Source: Flavobacteriaceae bacterium | GTDB lineage: Bacteria > Bacteroidota > Bacteroidia > Flavobacteriales > Flavobacteriaceae | Assembly: GCA_947446865.1 (NCBI GenBank) | Contig: CANFHX010000002.1 | Coordinates: 1-64,000 of the forward strand | DNA length: 64,000 nucleotides | Direction: 5' to 3' | Shown here: positions 41,894 through 50,683 of the stretch, one piece after another | Layout of the letters: each line of letters starts with the position of its first letter | Position numbering within the stretch: the stretch's first letter is position 1 | Position numbers and translations under genes: made by a program | The notes under the pieces: model-generated | Seen by the model: only the letters and a program-made list of their open reading frames with translations | What the model was told of the DNA's origin: nothing | Databases searched by the model: none

Positions 41894-44725
41894 TTATGGT
41901 TTTTTGGGGAAACCAAGATTTTCTGATTTTGGGGTTTCCATATCCAAATTATTATCCGTTGGATTGGTGTCTGCTTTTTGTTTTCCCTTAAACGCAGGAG
42001 GTTGATTTGCATCAGGTGAACCTTCGCCTTCCTCGGTTGGTTTTCCTTTTTCCTTTTTATTGTTTGCCGATTTAGTTTCTGGAACCGCAATGTCCCGCTG
42101 AATAGGAACTATCGGTTTGTTCAACCAATCTCCAGTAACATAATCATCAATATTCTTTTTCACTTGAACCACTTTATAGTTTTCGCTAGAGATAACGATG
42201 CCTGGTTCTGAAATTTTATAGTCTTTGTATTCTTTCAACACCTGTGCAATTCCTTTGGCACTTTCGGCAGTTTTAATACCGTGAATTACCAAGAAGTTTT
42301 TATCTATAGTATAAAGATCCGTTGAAACGGTTAACCTTTCTATAGTTCTTTCTTTAGCAAATTTGGTTATTTTTTCTAAAATAACTTTAGTGTTTTTAGA
42401 AGTTAAATCATCGGCTTTATATAAAATATTCCATGATAATGGAAATTCCGAATTAAAAGAAAGCGATTCCAAATACGGTATTTTAGTAGCAATATAGACT
42501 TCCGTAGATTTCCCTTCCTCACTATTAGGATAGGTTAATGCTACATAATTTAATGCTTTTTTAAATTCGGTTACACCTTTTAGTTTACCAATAAGATTTG
42601 CTTTTAGTAATTCAAATTTCGGCAACATATCTTCTCCTGTAAATTGTTCAATTGCAGCTTCAATTTTAGGGAGAATTTCTCTATATTGCTCTTTTTCGTA
42701 ATCTTTATACAAGGCGTCGTAGGCAATTTCTGGTGTGGAACTTGTTAAGCTTCCACCTCCCGAATTACTTAAAATTTGTGCATAACGAGAATCAGGATAT
42801 TGCGCTAAAATTTTAGATTTCATAGCAAGCGCTTTTTCCTTATCTATAATTTCATAAATTTTAAATAAATTATACATCGTAGGTAAAACAAGGCGTTCTT
42901 CTGGCTTGTTGTCTAATAATTTTTCCAACTTATCAGCGGCTCTTTTGTATTCTTTAAATTTCTCTTTGTAGATAACTCCCAATTGGTAGTAAGCAAAATT
43001 TCGTTCTTTGCCAATACTGTCCAAAATTTTAGTGGAGGATGGTACTTGCCTCAAATAAAAATTAGTAGAATATTTTTCATTAACTTCTTTTGGTTCTTCT
43101 CCATTTGTAGCAATGCCATCGCCTTTCGATTCTTCAGGGTTTTTATCGTCTTTGACTGCTTCTTTAGCCAATCTCCAATTAAGAACATGAGCACGATCTC
43201 CCCATTTCTTCTTAAATTCTACAACTCCAAATGCAACAGTGGAAGGATTATAAAAATAAAAAGTGCTTGCCGAATCGGAATTTAAAGCAATTGGCGCTAT
43301 TGGTTTAGTTGCTGGAGCGTTGTCTGCTGCCAAATCTTTACCATTCGAATCTTTATTTGCGTCTACAGTTGCATTATCATTTGCCGCTTTTTTAGCAAGT
43401 TCTAATTTTTTGGCATCTTCCTTTTTTAAAGTTTCGATGTGCTCTTTAAAATATTTTTCTTTTCCCTCTTTAGATAAAGAAGCAATTTTTAAAATACTGT
43501 CGTTGCGTTGTGCAATGCCTTCAAATTTAATTACGTCTTCCAGATTTTCTCTCTTTTTAGTAATCAATTTAAACTCTCTAGATTTTGAATTTAATACGGT
43601 TAGCGTACTATCAAAATATTTACCCGCTAAAACATATTTTGCTTTATTAAAATAAATATCGGCAAGATTTCTAAAATTGGAAGCAATTAAATAACTATCC
43701 TCCGATTTTTTTCTTAGTGATTTGTTATAATAAACAATTGCATTTTGTGTTTTATTTTGTTTGTCATAAAACAAAGCCATTTGATGGTTCAATACATCCA
43801 AAAAAGGACGGTTGTCTCTGTCTTTTAATAATTTATTGTATTTTTCTAAAAAGGCTAAAGTATCTCCTTTTTTAAAATCAAATTGCGATGCTTGACGAGC
43901 ATGTGCCTGAATTACATATTGACGAGCCGATTTTCGTTTCATGTCAATAACCTCCTGATATTTAGCAAAAGCACTGTCTTTGTATCCTAAACGCTCATAA
44001 ATTTGCGCTTCTATAAAACGGTAACGTGCTTTTTCTTCATTCGATTTTGTGAATTGTGTAGCAATTTTTAACTTGGCTAATGCATTTTTATTTTCCTCTA
44101 AATTAATATAGGCTTGTGCGATAGTGGCATTGGCATCGGCAAAAATTTGATCTTTAAATTTTATTTCCGACAATAATTTTTTAAGATTTACAACTGCTGC
44201 GGCATCATTATCCATTCGCATGTTGGTTTTTTCTCTCCAAATTTTCACTTCATGAATTTTATCACTTGTCGGATATTTATACAATACATAATTAAATGCT
44301 TCTAAAGCAGGAACAAATCGTTGGTCGTAATACCTCGTTTTTCCTAACAATAAATGGGCCTCGTCCATTTGAGGGTTTTTTTCTGACCCTTCAATATTCA
44401 TGGAATGCTTTTGAATTGCCTTCGTTGCTTTGGTTTCGGCTTTTTCAAAATTGGGGTTTTTGGCTTGACCGGGCGTCATTTGTTCTTCCGAAATTTGCAT
44501 ACGCTCTACCGGAAGGATTTCCCAAAAATTATCTTTATACTGGGTTTTTAAATCGATAATTCCTTTGTCTAAAGCAAGATTACCATTGTAAAGAACATTG
44601 TCTTTAGTGGTTAAAGCATTATAATTTCTAGAAACAAAAGTGTTTTTTTTGGTAGAACAGGCTACAAAAAAAAGTGCTATTGTGGTTAGGATGGTGTATG
44701 TAAAAGTACTCGTTTTCAATTGCAA
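41894..44725 (-). CDS. sprE: Gliding/type IX secretion lipoprotein SprE (PorW)
   Basis: SprE (PorW) is needed for type IX secretion and gliding. The 943-residue protein has a lipoprotein signal ending in VACS (Cys23), TPR repeats through most of its length (for example AYINLEENKNALAKLKIATQF, AIVYYNKSLRKKS), a central TFYFYNPSTVAFGVVEFKKKWGDRAHVLNWRLAKE block typical of SprE/PorW and a basic, Pro/Glu-rich C-terminal tail. It heads the operon that includes the bactofilin gene and the ATP synthase genes. Confidence 0.9.
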   Translation of the reverse strand: MQLKTSTFTYTILTTIALFFVACSTKKNTFVSRNYNALTTKDNVLYNGNLALDKGIIDLKTQYKDNFWEILPVERMQISEEQMTPGQAKNPNFEKAETKATKAIQKHSMNIEGSEKNPQMDEAHLLLGKTRYYDQRFVPALEAFNYVLYKYPTSDKIHEVKIWREKTNMRMDNDAAAVVNLKKLLSEIKFKDQIFADANATIAQAYINLEENKNALAKLKIATQFTKSNEEKARYRFIEAQIYERLGYKDSAFAKYQEVIDMKRKSARQYVIQAHARQASQFDFKKGDTLAFLEKYNKLLKDRDNRPFLDVLNHQMALFYDKQNKTQNAIVYYNKSLRKKSEDSYLIASNFRNLADIYFNKAKYVLAGKYFDSTLTVLNSKSREFKLITKKRENLEDVIKFEGIAQRNDSILKIASLSKEGKEKYFKEHIETLKKEDAKKLELAKKAANDNATVDANKDSNGKDLAADNAPATKPIAPIALNSDSASTFYFYNPSTVAFGVVEFKKKWGDRAHVLNWRLAKEAVKDDKNPEESKGDGIATNGEEPKEVNEKYSTNFYLRQVPSSTKILDSIGKERNFAYYQLGVIYKEKFKEYKRAADKLEKLLDNKPEERLVLPTMYNLFKIYEIIDKEKALAMKSKILAQYPDSRYAQILSNSGGGSLTSSTPEIAYDALYKDYEKEQYREILPKIEAAIEQFTGEDMLPKFELLKANLIGKLKGVTEFKKALNYVALTYPNSEEGKSTEVYIATKIPYLESLSFNSEFPLSWNILYKADDLTSKNTKVILEKITKFAKERTIERLTVSTDLYTIDKNFLVIHGIKTAESAKGIAQVLKEYKDYKISEPGIVISSENYKVVQVKKNIDDYVTGDWLNKPIVPIQRDIAVPETKSANNKKEKGKPTEEGEGSPDANQPPAFKGKQKADTNPTDNNLDMETPKSENLGFPKKP

Positions 44726-44831
44726 AGCGTTTTAATCATTAACTTAAAAAAGTCGATTTTAGTATAACTAACTGGTAAAATTACGTTTCTTTTTGATACC
44801 TTAAAATAAATAAGCCATTTTTTTAAACAAG

Positions 44832-44865
44832 AAATCTACAGAACAACAAAATATTCTGTAGATTT
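44832..44865 (-). terminator. Hairpin after the ABC ATPase gene
   Basis: AAATCTACAGAA (44832-44843) pairs with TTCTGTAGATTT (44854-44865) across a 10-base loop, a perfect 12-bp stem 21 bases after the stop. Only a weak T-run follows on the minus strand. Confidence 0.55.
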
Positions 44866-44885
44866 TATATCTTTTCAAAAGAAAA

Positions 44886-45584
44886 TTATACCGCAAAAAA
44901 TGCTTCTAATTCTTTTAAAGTTTCTTCCGAAGTTACTATATCTTTTACCACTTCCCCTTTATTTAAAGCAACTATTCTTTCGCAAACCTCCACCGTGTGT
45001 ACTAAATCGTGGCTAGAAACCAAGACCGTAACGTCTGGATTTTCAACCAATTCTTTGATTATTTTTTTTAATCGGTTTACCGTTGTTGGATCTAAATTTG
45101 CAAAAGGTTCGTCAAGAATTATCACTTCTGGATTTCCAATTAAAGCAGCGATTATTCCTACTTTTTTCATGTTTCCTTTAGATAAATCTCTCAAATATTT
45201 TTTGCTATTTAGAATTTCATCGTTAAAAAATTCTTTGTGTTTTTCAAGCAAAGCGTCTACATCGGCTTTATTTTGATTTCGTAAATCGCCAATAAAATAA
45301 AAATATTCTTCGGCGGTTAAATAGCCAATTAAAAAACTTTCGTCAATAAATGCCGAGGTGAAAGGTTTCCATGCTTCACTCGTATTTACTTGGATGTCGT
45401 TGTTTTTTATAAAGCCCGAACTTGGCTGGATTAAATCTAACAACAAACTGAAAAAGGTGGTTTTTCCAGCACCGTTATTTCCTACAAGGCCAAAACTTTG
45501 CCCTTTTGGAATTTCCAAATTAGAAATATTTAATACTTTAACTCCGTTATTATATGTTTTGGTAAGATTGTTTACTTGTATCAT
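44886..45584 (-). CDS. ABC transporter ATP-binding protein
   Basis: The 232-residue ATPase has the Walker A GNNGAGKTT, the LSKGNMKKVG signature, and Walker B VIILDEPFANLDP followed by VSSHD. Its natural partner is the DUF5687 membrane protein encoded 32 bases upstream, with which it would form an exporter. The substrate is not known. Confidence 0.93.
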   Translation of the reverse strand: MIQVNNLTKTYNNGVKVLNISNLEIPKGQSFGLVGNNGAGKTTFFSLLLDLIQPSSGFIKNNDIQVNTSEAWKPFTSAFIDESFLIGYLTAEEYFYFIGDLRNQNKADVDALLEKHKEFFNDEILNSKKYLRDLSKGNMKKVGIIAALIGNPEVIILDEPFANLDPTTVNRLKKIIKELVENPDVTVLVSSHDLVHTVEVCERIVALNKGEVVKDIVTSEETLKELEAFFAV

Positions 45585-45590
45585 TTTATT

Positions 45591-45621
45591 AGTAATTAGT
45601 GAAAAGTGAATAGTAATTAGT
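45591..45621. repeat. Direct repeat at the end of the DUF5687 gene
   Basis: AGTAATTAGT occurs twice (45591-45600 and 45612-45621) with AAAAGTGAAT between. The second copy overlaps the last codons of the membrane protein gene. Confidence 0.5.
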
Positions 45622-47083
45622 TCTTTTGTTTGTAAGCAGCGATGGTTGCGTATTTTTCTGTTTTATAGATTTTTTCAATCCAATTAAAGACTTTTCCTCT
45701 AAAAGCAAAGCCTAAAACTCCGGCTATGGCAACAAATAAAAGTCCTATGTTATCATTAAAAACAGTAGTTCCTATGGCATATAAAATCATTGGAACCAAT
45801 AATTTAGGTATGGCAATAAGCATCGTTTTTATATCAAAAGATTGTCTATCGCCAAATCCTTTTCTGGCAGTAATGTCAATTGGGGTTTTATTATAGGCAC
45901 CGCCCAATAGCACCATGTGCGAATTAACTCCGATATTATAAATTGCACCCACCACAATTAGCAAATAAGTATGCCAACCAAAGTACAAATAAAAGGAAGC
46001 CAAAACTGTTGAAATTAAAGTAACAATAACCATAAGCCACCACTTAGAACTTAAATATTCTTTGTATTGGATGTTCTGACTCATCATTAATTGGTAGTAC
46101 GAACTATCCCAACTAGGTACAAATTGCCCGAAGTTCAATAGGAAACCTCCCGAAACAAAAATTCCGGCAAATATTTGCATCCCAACATTATGGTTAAATC
46201 CTTCTACTTTATTAAAAAACAATAATCCGTAAAAAAGAAATACTGCACTGGCTAAAATAGTTCCTCTAGGGCGCTTGTTTCTTTTTATCATTTTGATATC
46301 GTTTTTTAAGAACGTTCCCAAAGTGCCGAATTGATTCAGCCAATTGAAATTTTCGGTTTTGGCAACGGCACTTTTAGTAGCCAAACCTTCATCTAAATTT
46401 AAATTATTTTTGAAAAATTTAAAGGCAAAATAATACCACGTTGCTGCAATTACAACTGGCAATATCGCTAAATAACTGGTTTTGTAAAGCCCTTCAAAAA
46501 AAGGAGCCGTGTAAATCGTAACATCAAATACTTTGTAATATTGTGCAATTCCACAACCTACAACTAAAGCCAGAATAGGATAAAAAATGCTGTCTTTATT
46601 GTTGAGTAAAATAGTAATAAAATTGTTGGCATAGATAATTCCGAAAATGCCCAAATGCCAAAGAATCACACTCGGAAGCGAATAATGATTCAGCACCAAC
46701 ATGATAGAAAACGGAATAAAGAAAAACGCATGTAATAAATTGAAAAACGAAATCGAAGTTTTTGCTAAAGCAAAATGTACTATGGTATTCCGTTTTATAG
46801 GCAAAGCCAATAAGGGTCGGATGTTCATTACAGGCATTTTTTGCATAAAAAAACGAATTACCAAATCGAAAACAAAATAATAAACTAGGTATTTATTTAC
46901 GGTAGTAAACGGATTCAATCCCATATCTTCCAGCATTGGAAAAATCCCGAAACCCAAGCCAAGAAACATGGCCATAAAGTATAAAGCCAAGAGTACCATG
47001 AAAACTTTGAGTACTATATTGGTTCCGAAAGATGCCGAACGAAAAAAGGATTTCCATTCTAAAATGATAAAATGTTTGAACAT
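45617..47083 (-). CDS. DUF5687-family membrane protein (ABC permease partner)
   Basis: The 488-residue protein has about twelve hydrophobic segments in two blocks (residues 20-230 and 285-470) with a polar stretch in between (FKNNLNLDEGLATKSAVAKTENFNWLNQFGTLG). DUF5687 is the Bacteroidota name for this type. It is followed by an ABC ATPase and preceded by three paralogous membrane proteins and PadR, so it is part of one operon. Export of an unknown substrate is the natural reading. Confidence 0.82.
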   Translation of the reverse strand: MFKHFIILEWKSFFRSASFGTNIVLKVFMVLLALYFMAMFLGLGFGIFPMLEDMGLNPFTTVNKYLVYYFVFDLVIRFFMQKMPVMNIRPLLALPIKRNTIVHFALAKTSISFFNLLHAFFFIPFSIMLVLNHYSLPSVILWHLGIFGIIYANNFITILLNNKDSIFYPILALVVGCGIAQYYKVFDVTIYTAPFFEGLYKTSYLAILPVVIAATWYYFAFKFFKNNLNLDEGLATKSAVAKTENFNWLNQFGTLGTFLKNDIKMIKRNKRPRGTILASAVFLFYGLLFFNKVEGFNHNVGMQIFAGIFVSGGFLLNFGQFVPSWDSSYYQLMMSQNIQYKEYLSSKWWLMVIVTLISTVLASFYLYFGWHTYLLIVVGAIYNIGVNSHMVLLGGAYNKTPIDITARKGFGDRQSFDIKTMLIAIPKLLVPMILYAIGTTVFNDNIGLLFVAIAGVLGFAFRGKVFNWIEKIYKTEKYATIAAYKQKN

Positions 47084-47140
47084 ATAATTGCGGAATTTAG
47101 ATTAACTAATTAGTTTATAAATATAGGAATTTGTTACAAA

Positions 47141-47845
47141 TTACAAAACCAAATCGTATTCGGGATAGGTTTGTTTAAGATATTCGGATGCTTTGGAAGG
47201 AATCACAAATTGAATGATGTAGGCTATAATAAAAAGTAAACCGGTAATTAAACTAAAAAGCGCTAAATATAAAGGGGTCATTTTATCGGATTCACTCATC
47301 CCTCCTATACGGATTAAAAATTGCAACGGCAATTGAACAAAAGCCATAACACTTCCACATCTATAAATTACGTCTTCAAAGAGCCACTTCTTTTGGGTTG
47401 CAACAAATTTGGCTTTTAGTTTATTGTGAGATATAATTAAATTAATGAAAACACTCAGCATGAAAATTGAAATTAAGCCAAAAACAAATACCTCTTGGTA
47501 TTTTGTAATGGATGCAATATTATAAATGAGAACAAAAACCAATGCTGTAGCAATAATTCTTGGAAGCATGAAAAATTCTTTAAAATGTTTCCAAATCAAG
47601 GTATTGTATTTTTTATTCATCGCTTTTTGACGTTGTTCAACAATATCACTAAACCCAAATATTCCAAATTTTTTGAACTCCATTTGCAGCGCTTCCTCCA
47701 AAGAACGTTTTGGGTTTTCATCCCATTGTTCTTCAATAGAATTGGCTAAATGATCTACCAATTCCGTTTGCAAATCATAATATTCCACATAATGTTGTTG
47801 TGTGAAACTATATAATTGTTGGATTTGATCAGATGATAATTTCAT
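47141..47845 (-). CDS. Membrane sensor-like protein, paralog 3 of the PadR operon
   Basis: The 234-residue protein starts MKLSSDQIQQLYSF and has an N-terminal soluble domain with YYDLQTELVDHLANSIEEQW, then four transmembrane segments. The same N-terminal pattern (MKL-x-x-(D/E)QI ... E-x-x-DH ... VE) opens the two genes upstream. The layout is that of HAAS-type sensors, which commonly follow PadR regulators. Function is not known. It sits 57 bases from the DUF5687 gene. Confidence 0.75.
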   Translation of the reverse strand: MKLSSDQIQQLYSFTQQHYVEYYDLQTELVDHLANSIEEQWDENPKRSLEEALQMEFKKFGIFGFSDIVEQRQKAMNKKYNTLIWKHFKEFFMLPRIIATALVFVLIYNIASITKYQEVFVFGLISIFMLSVFINLIISHNKLKAKFVATQKKWLFEDVIYRCGSVMAFVQLPLQFLIRIGGMSESDKMTPLYLALFSLITGLLFIIAYIIQFVIPSKASEYLKQTYPEYDLVL

Positions 47846-47846
47846 C

Positions 47847-48467
47847 TTAAATATAATTAAATTGGTGCTTATTGAATTTTATAATTTCCTTGATAAAGAA
47901 AATGACATAACCCAAAAGGAGAAAAGAAAAAATTGTAAAGGTAATTGTAGGCACATTTTCTCTACCAAAAATGGGTAAAAAGAAAATTTGTGCAAAATAA
48001 ATAATAGTTAAAACAGAACCAGATTTTTCAATGGAATAAAACCGCTTTTTTAAATAAATATAAAAATAAACAAATTGAAAAAGTGCAATAGAGGCAATCA
48101 TTACAAAAATTAAATTATTAAATGTGAAATTTTCAGAAAAGTAAGAATTCACATTTATATATTTAAAAAAAAGAAACAATACTACACCAAAAACTAACAT
48201 AAATGGTTTTACTAAAAATAGTAAAAATTTTTGGGTAGCATGCAAAGTAAAACCTGGATGTATTTTATTATTTCTCAAGATTTCTTTTTTATGTTGCACC
48301 ATAAAATCTTTAAAAGCATCGTAAAAATCTTGGTTGTCTACTTCCATTTTTTGCTCTACTGCTAAGGCAATATGGTCTAGCATCTCCAGACGGATATCTA
48401 CATAAATCACTTCATTTTTAATTAAATAAGTGTCTATAAACTGGATTTGGTCTTTGGTGAGTTTCAT
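47847..48467 (-). CDS. Membrane sensor-like protein, paralog 2 of the PadR operon
   Basis: The 206-residue protein has MKLTKDQIQFIDTYLIKNEVIYVDIRLEMLDHIALAVEQK at its start and four transmembrane segments in the C-terminal two-thirds. The cytosolic middle part (FYDAFKDFMVQHKKEI) differs from the paralogs. One base separates it from the gene at 47845. It probably forms a set with the other two. Confidence 0.72.
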   Translation of the reverse strand: MKLTKDQIQFIDTYLIKNEVIYVDIRLEMLDHIALAVEQKMEVDNQDFYDAFKDFMVQHKKEILRNNKIHPGFTLHATQKFLLFLVKPFMLVFGVVLFLFFKYINVNSYFSENFTFNNLIFVMIASIALFQFVYFYIYLKKRFYSIEKSGSVLTIIYFAQIFFLPIFGRENVPTITFTIFSFLLLGYVIFFIKEIIKFNKHQFNYI

Positions 48468-48469
48468 AA

Positions 48470-49141
48470 CTAACTAAAATATAATTTTTTAACTTCTTTT
48501 ATTTCGCATATAGCCATTTTTCTAAAAACTACAGTAGATAAAAAACTATAAACTAAAACAATTGAAATGACTATTTTCAATAGTATATTATTCATATCTA
48601 AAGATTCTTTAAATCCATTCAAAATATTTAAACCAATTTGAGGTAAAAGTAATGCAAGCATAATGTTATTGGATAAAAAAGTTTCTGTTCTTAATAGTAA
48701 ATGACCTTGTTTTTTTCTTAGTCTATATAGTTTTATAAATTCAATAATTAAAAATGGTACTAATATAAGGTTTATCGAATAGGCTGTTTTTAATGAATTG
48801 TTGAAATTTTCTAATACAAAGTAAAAGGAAATAAAAAGTACAATGCTAAACACAATTTGAGGAAATTTAAAAAATTCTTTTATCCAATTCCAATGTGCTT
48901 TACTGAATTTTTTTCTCCATTCTCTCTGGCGTTCTTCCATAATACCTACAAATCCTAAAGGTTCAAAATCTCTTTTAGCAAGTTGGATAGCATCTTTTAA
49001 ACTTATTTCTTTTTCATTCAAAATGGCTTCAACACTACAAATCATATGATCTAAAAATTCTTGTTTTAGTTCATAGTATTTGATTTGAAAAGTGCCTAAA
49101 TATTTTTCAATTTCGACAATTTGTTCCGCACTCAGTTTCAT
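48470..49141 (-). CDS. Membrane sensor-like protein, paralog 1 of the PadR operon
   Basis: The 223-residue protein begins MKLSAEQIVEIEKYLGTFQIKYYELKQEFLDHMICSVEAIL and, like paralog 3, carries a middle block SLKDAIQLAKRDFEPLGFVGIMEERQREWRKKF before four transmembrane segments. Its start is two bases after the PadR stop, so the two are translationally linked. Confidence 0.74.
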   Translation of the reverse strand: MKLSAEQIVEIEKYLGTFQIKYYELKQEFLDHMICSVEAILNEKEISLKDAIQLAKRDFEPLGFVGIMEERQREWRKKFSKAHWNWIKEFFKFPQIVFSIVLFISFYFVLENFNNSLKTAYSINLILVPFLIIEFIKLYRLRKKQGHLLLRTETFLSNNIMLALLLPQIGLNILNGFKESLDMNNILLKIVISIVLVYSFLSTVVFRKMAICEIKEVKKLYFS

Positions 49142-49143
49142 AA

Positions 49144-49479
49144 CTAATATTCTAATTTTGGATTTACTAAACTTTGCATATTTCTTATAAAATCCTCCAA
49201 TTCTGCCAATCGGTTAATGGTTTCTTTGGTTCCTTTTTCGGTAAGTTTATAATACTTTCGTAATCTATTATCTACATTTTCAACCTCCACTTCTAGTACT
49301 CCTTCGGCTTCCAATTTATGCAAAGCAGGGTACAAAGCGCCTTCAGTTATTTTCAATTCACCACTAGTAATTTCCTTTACCTTTTGCGTAATTTCATAAC
49401 CATACATCCTACCGTTTTCTTCCAAAAGTTTCATCACTATGGTGTTCAAACTTCCTTTATATAATTGCGAATTTTTCAT
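49144..49479 (-). CDS. PadR-family transcriptional regulator
   Basis: The winged-helix repressor has the family core (MKNSQLYKGSLNTIVMKLLEENGRMYGYEITQKVKE, then EGALYPALHKLEAEGVLEV). The start at 49479 is chosen over the earlier ATG at 49500 because the seven extra codons lie within a dispersed repeat (49486-49511) and are not part of the family. The product is 111 residues. It controls an operon of sensor-like membrane proteins and an ABC exporter, probably including itself. Confidence 0.92.
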   Translation of the reverse strand: MKNSQLYKGSLNTIVMKLLEENGRMYGYEITQKVKEITSGELKITEGALYPALHKLEAEGVLEVEVENVDNRLRKYYKLTEKGTKETINRLAELEDFIRNMQSLVNPKLEY

Positions 49480-49485
49480 TTTTTT

Positions 49486-49511
49486 GTTATTGCGAGGCAC
49501 GAAGCAATCTC
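49486..49511. repeat. Dispersed repeat of the TCATTGCGAGGCACGAAGC type, copy 3
   Basis: GTTATTGCGAGGCACGAAGC (49486-49505) and the following AATCTC match copies at 3065-3088 and, inverted, 9056-9085. It lies between the PadR gene and its promoter region. Confidence 0.6.
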
Positions 49512-49523
49512 TTAATTAAAGTA

Positions 49524-49531
49524 CAAATATA
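49524..49531 (-). promoter_or_regulatory. -7 element of the PadR operon
   Basis: On the minus strand TATATTTG is a perfect TAnnTTTG, 44 bases ahead of the chosen PadR start at 49479. It is overlapped by the ATACATA element noted next. Confidence 0.5.
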
Positions 49532-49566
49532 CATAAGTTTTTTATATACATAGAATTCTTATGTAT
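49529..49566. promoter_or_regulatory. Candidate PadR operator: three ATACATA half-sites
   Basis: ATACATA occurs at 49529-49535 and 49546-49552, and its inverse TATGTAT at 49560-49566. The first and third form a 9-bp inverted repeat (ATACATAAG and CTTATGTAT). PadR proteins bind dyads with ATGT/ACAT cores, and the first half-site overlaps the -7 element of the padR operon. Autorepression is a fair inference. Confidence 0.5.
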
Positions 49567-49598
49567 TATTTATTTTTTTACAAAACTATTTGGTTTCT

Positions 49599-49606
49599 TA
49601 CCTTTG
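49599..49606 (+). promoter_or_regulatory. -7 element of the PaaE-like reductase gene
   Basis: TACCTTTG is a perfect TAnnTTTG, 16 bases ahead of the ATG at 49623. The leader would therefore be very short. Confidence 0.5.
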
Positions 49607-49622
49607 TAAAAAATAAAATCCA

Positions 49623-50675
49623 ATGGCATCTTTTTATAAATTACAGATCAAAGAAATAAAACGGGAAACCCCTAGCGCAGTTTCTGTGGTTTTTAATGTT
49701 CCCTCCGAATTACAATCTGCTTACCAATTCCTTGCAGGTCAATATATTAATTTAAAATTAACGCTAGACGGAACTGAAATTCGTCGTGCCTATTCTATTT
49801 GTTCGTCTCCTAATAGTGGCGAATTACGAATTGCAATTAAGGCGGTTAAAAATGGTCTTTTTTCAAAATTTGCTAACGAAAATCTTAGCGTTGGCGATAT
49901 ATTAGAAGTTGGCCAACCCGAAGGAAACTTTACTTTTGAACCCAATTCCGAAAGACAAAAAAATTACGCTGCACTAGTTGCCGGAAGTGGTATTACGCCA
50001 GTGATGGCAATACTGCAATCGGTTTTAGAAAACGAGCCTAAAAGTTCTTTTGTTTTGCTTTATGGCAATAAAACTCCCGAAGAAACTATTTTTCACGAGC
50101 AGTTACACGAATTGCAATTAAAATATGTTGGTCGCTTTTTTGTGCATTATGTGTTCAGTCAAGCCAAAGTAGAAAACGAACTTTTTGGAAGAATTGACAA
50201 GTCGAATCTTAATTTTGTTTTGAACAACAAACACAAAGAAAAAGAATTTGACAAGTTCTATTTGTGTGGCCCTGAAGAAATGATCAATTTGGCAACTACC
50301 GTTTTAAAAGAACACAACGTTGCCGATAAAAATATAAAATTTGAATTATTTACTGCTTCCGGAACCGAAAATACCGAAGCAAGTTCCCACGAGGGGCATA
50401 CTAAAATTACGATTTTGGTAGACTCCGAGGAAACTACTTTTGAAATGAGTCAGAAACAAACCATTTTGGAGGCTGCTTTAAAACAAGGCATCGATGCTCC
50501 TTATTCTTGCCAAGGCGGAATTTGCAGCAGTTGCTTGGCACGAATTTCCAAAGGAACCGCCGAGATGAAAAAGAACTCCATCCTAACCGATAAAGAAGTA
50601 GCCGAAGGTTTAATTTTAACTTGTCAAGCGCATCCAACTTCTAGCGAGATTTTGGTGGATTTTGATGATGTATAA
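49623..50675 (+). CDS. Ferredoxin-NAD(P)+ reductase with C-terminal 2Fe-2S domain (PaaE-like)
   Basis: The 350-residue flavoprotein shuttles electrons from NAD(P)H to a 2Fe-2S centre. The FAD site is RAYSICSSPN (about 56-65), the NAD(P) site GSGITPVMAIL (about 122-132), and the C-terminal ferredoxin domain has C-x4-C-x2-C in SCQGGICSSCLARI plus a fourth Cys in LILTCQAHP. Bacteroidota annotate such proteins as PaaE (phenylacetyl-CoA epoxidase reductase), but the other paa genes are absent here. Its true partner may be another oxygenase or desaturase. Confidence 0.88.
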   Translation: MASFYKLQIKEIKRETPSAVSVVFNVPSELQSAYQFLAGQYINLKLTLDGTEIRRAYSICSSPNSGELRIAIKAVKNGLFSKFANENLSVGDILEVGQPEGNFTFEPNSERQKNYAALVAGSGITPVMAILQSVLENEPKSSFVLLYGNKTPEETIFHEQLHELQLKYVGRFFVHYVFSQAKVENELFGRIDKSNLNFVLNNKHKEKEFDKFYLCGPEEMINLATTVLKEHNVADKNIKFELFTASGTENTEASSHEGHTKITILVDSEETTFEMSQKQTILEAALKQGIDAPYSCQGGICSSCLARISKGTAEMKKNSILTDKEVAEGLILTCQAHPTSSEILVDFDDV

Positions 50676-50683
50676 TCAGTTAG

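Noticed and set aside
49623..50675. Assignment as a dedicated phenylacetate pathway reductase
   Set aside because: No other paa genes are present, so only a PaaE-like reductase is supported.
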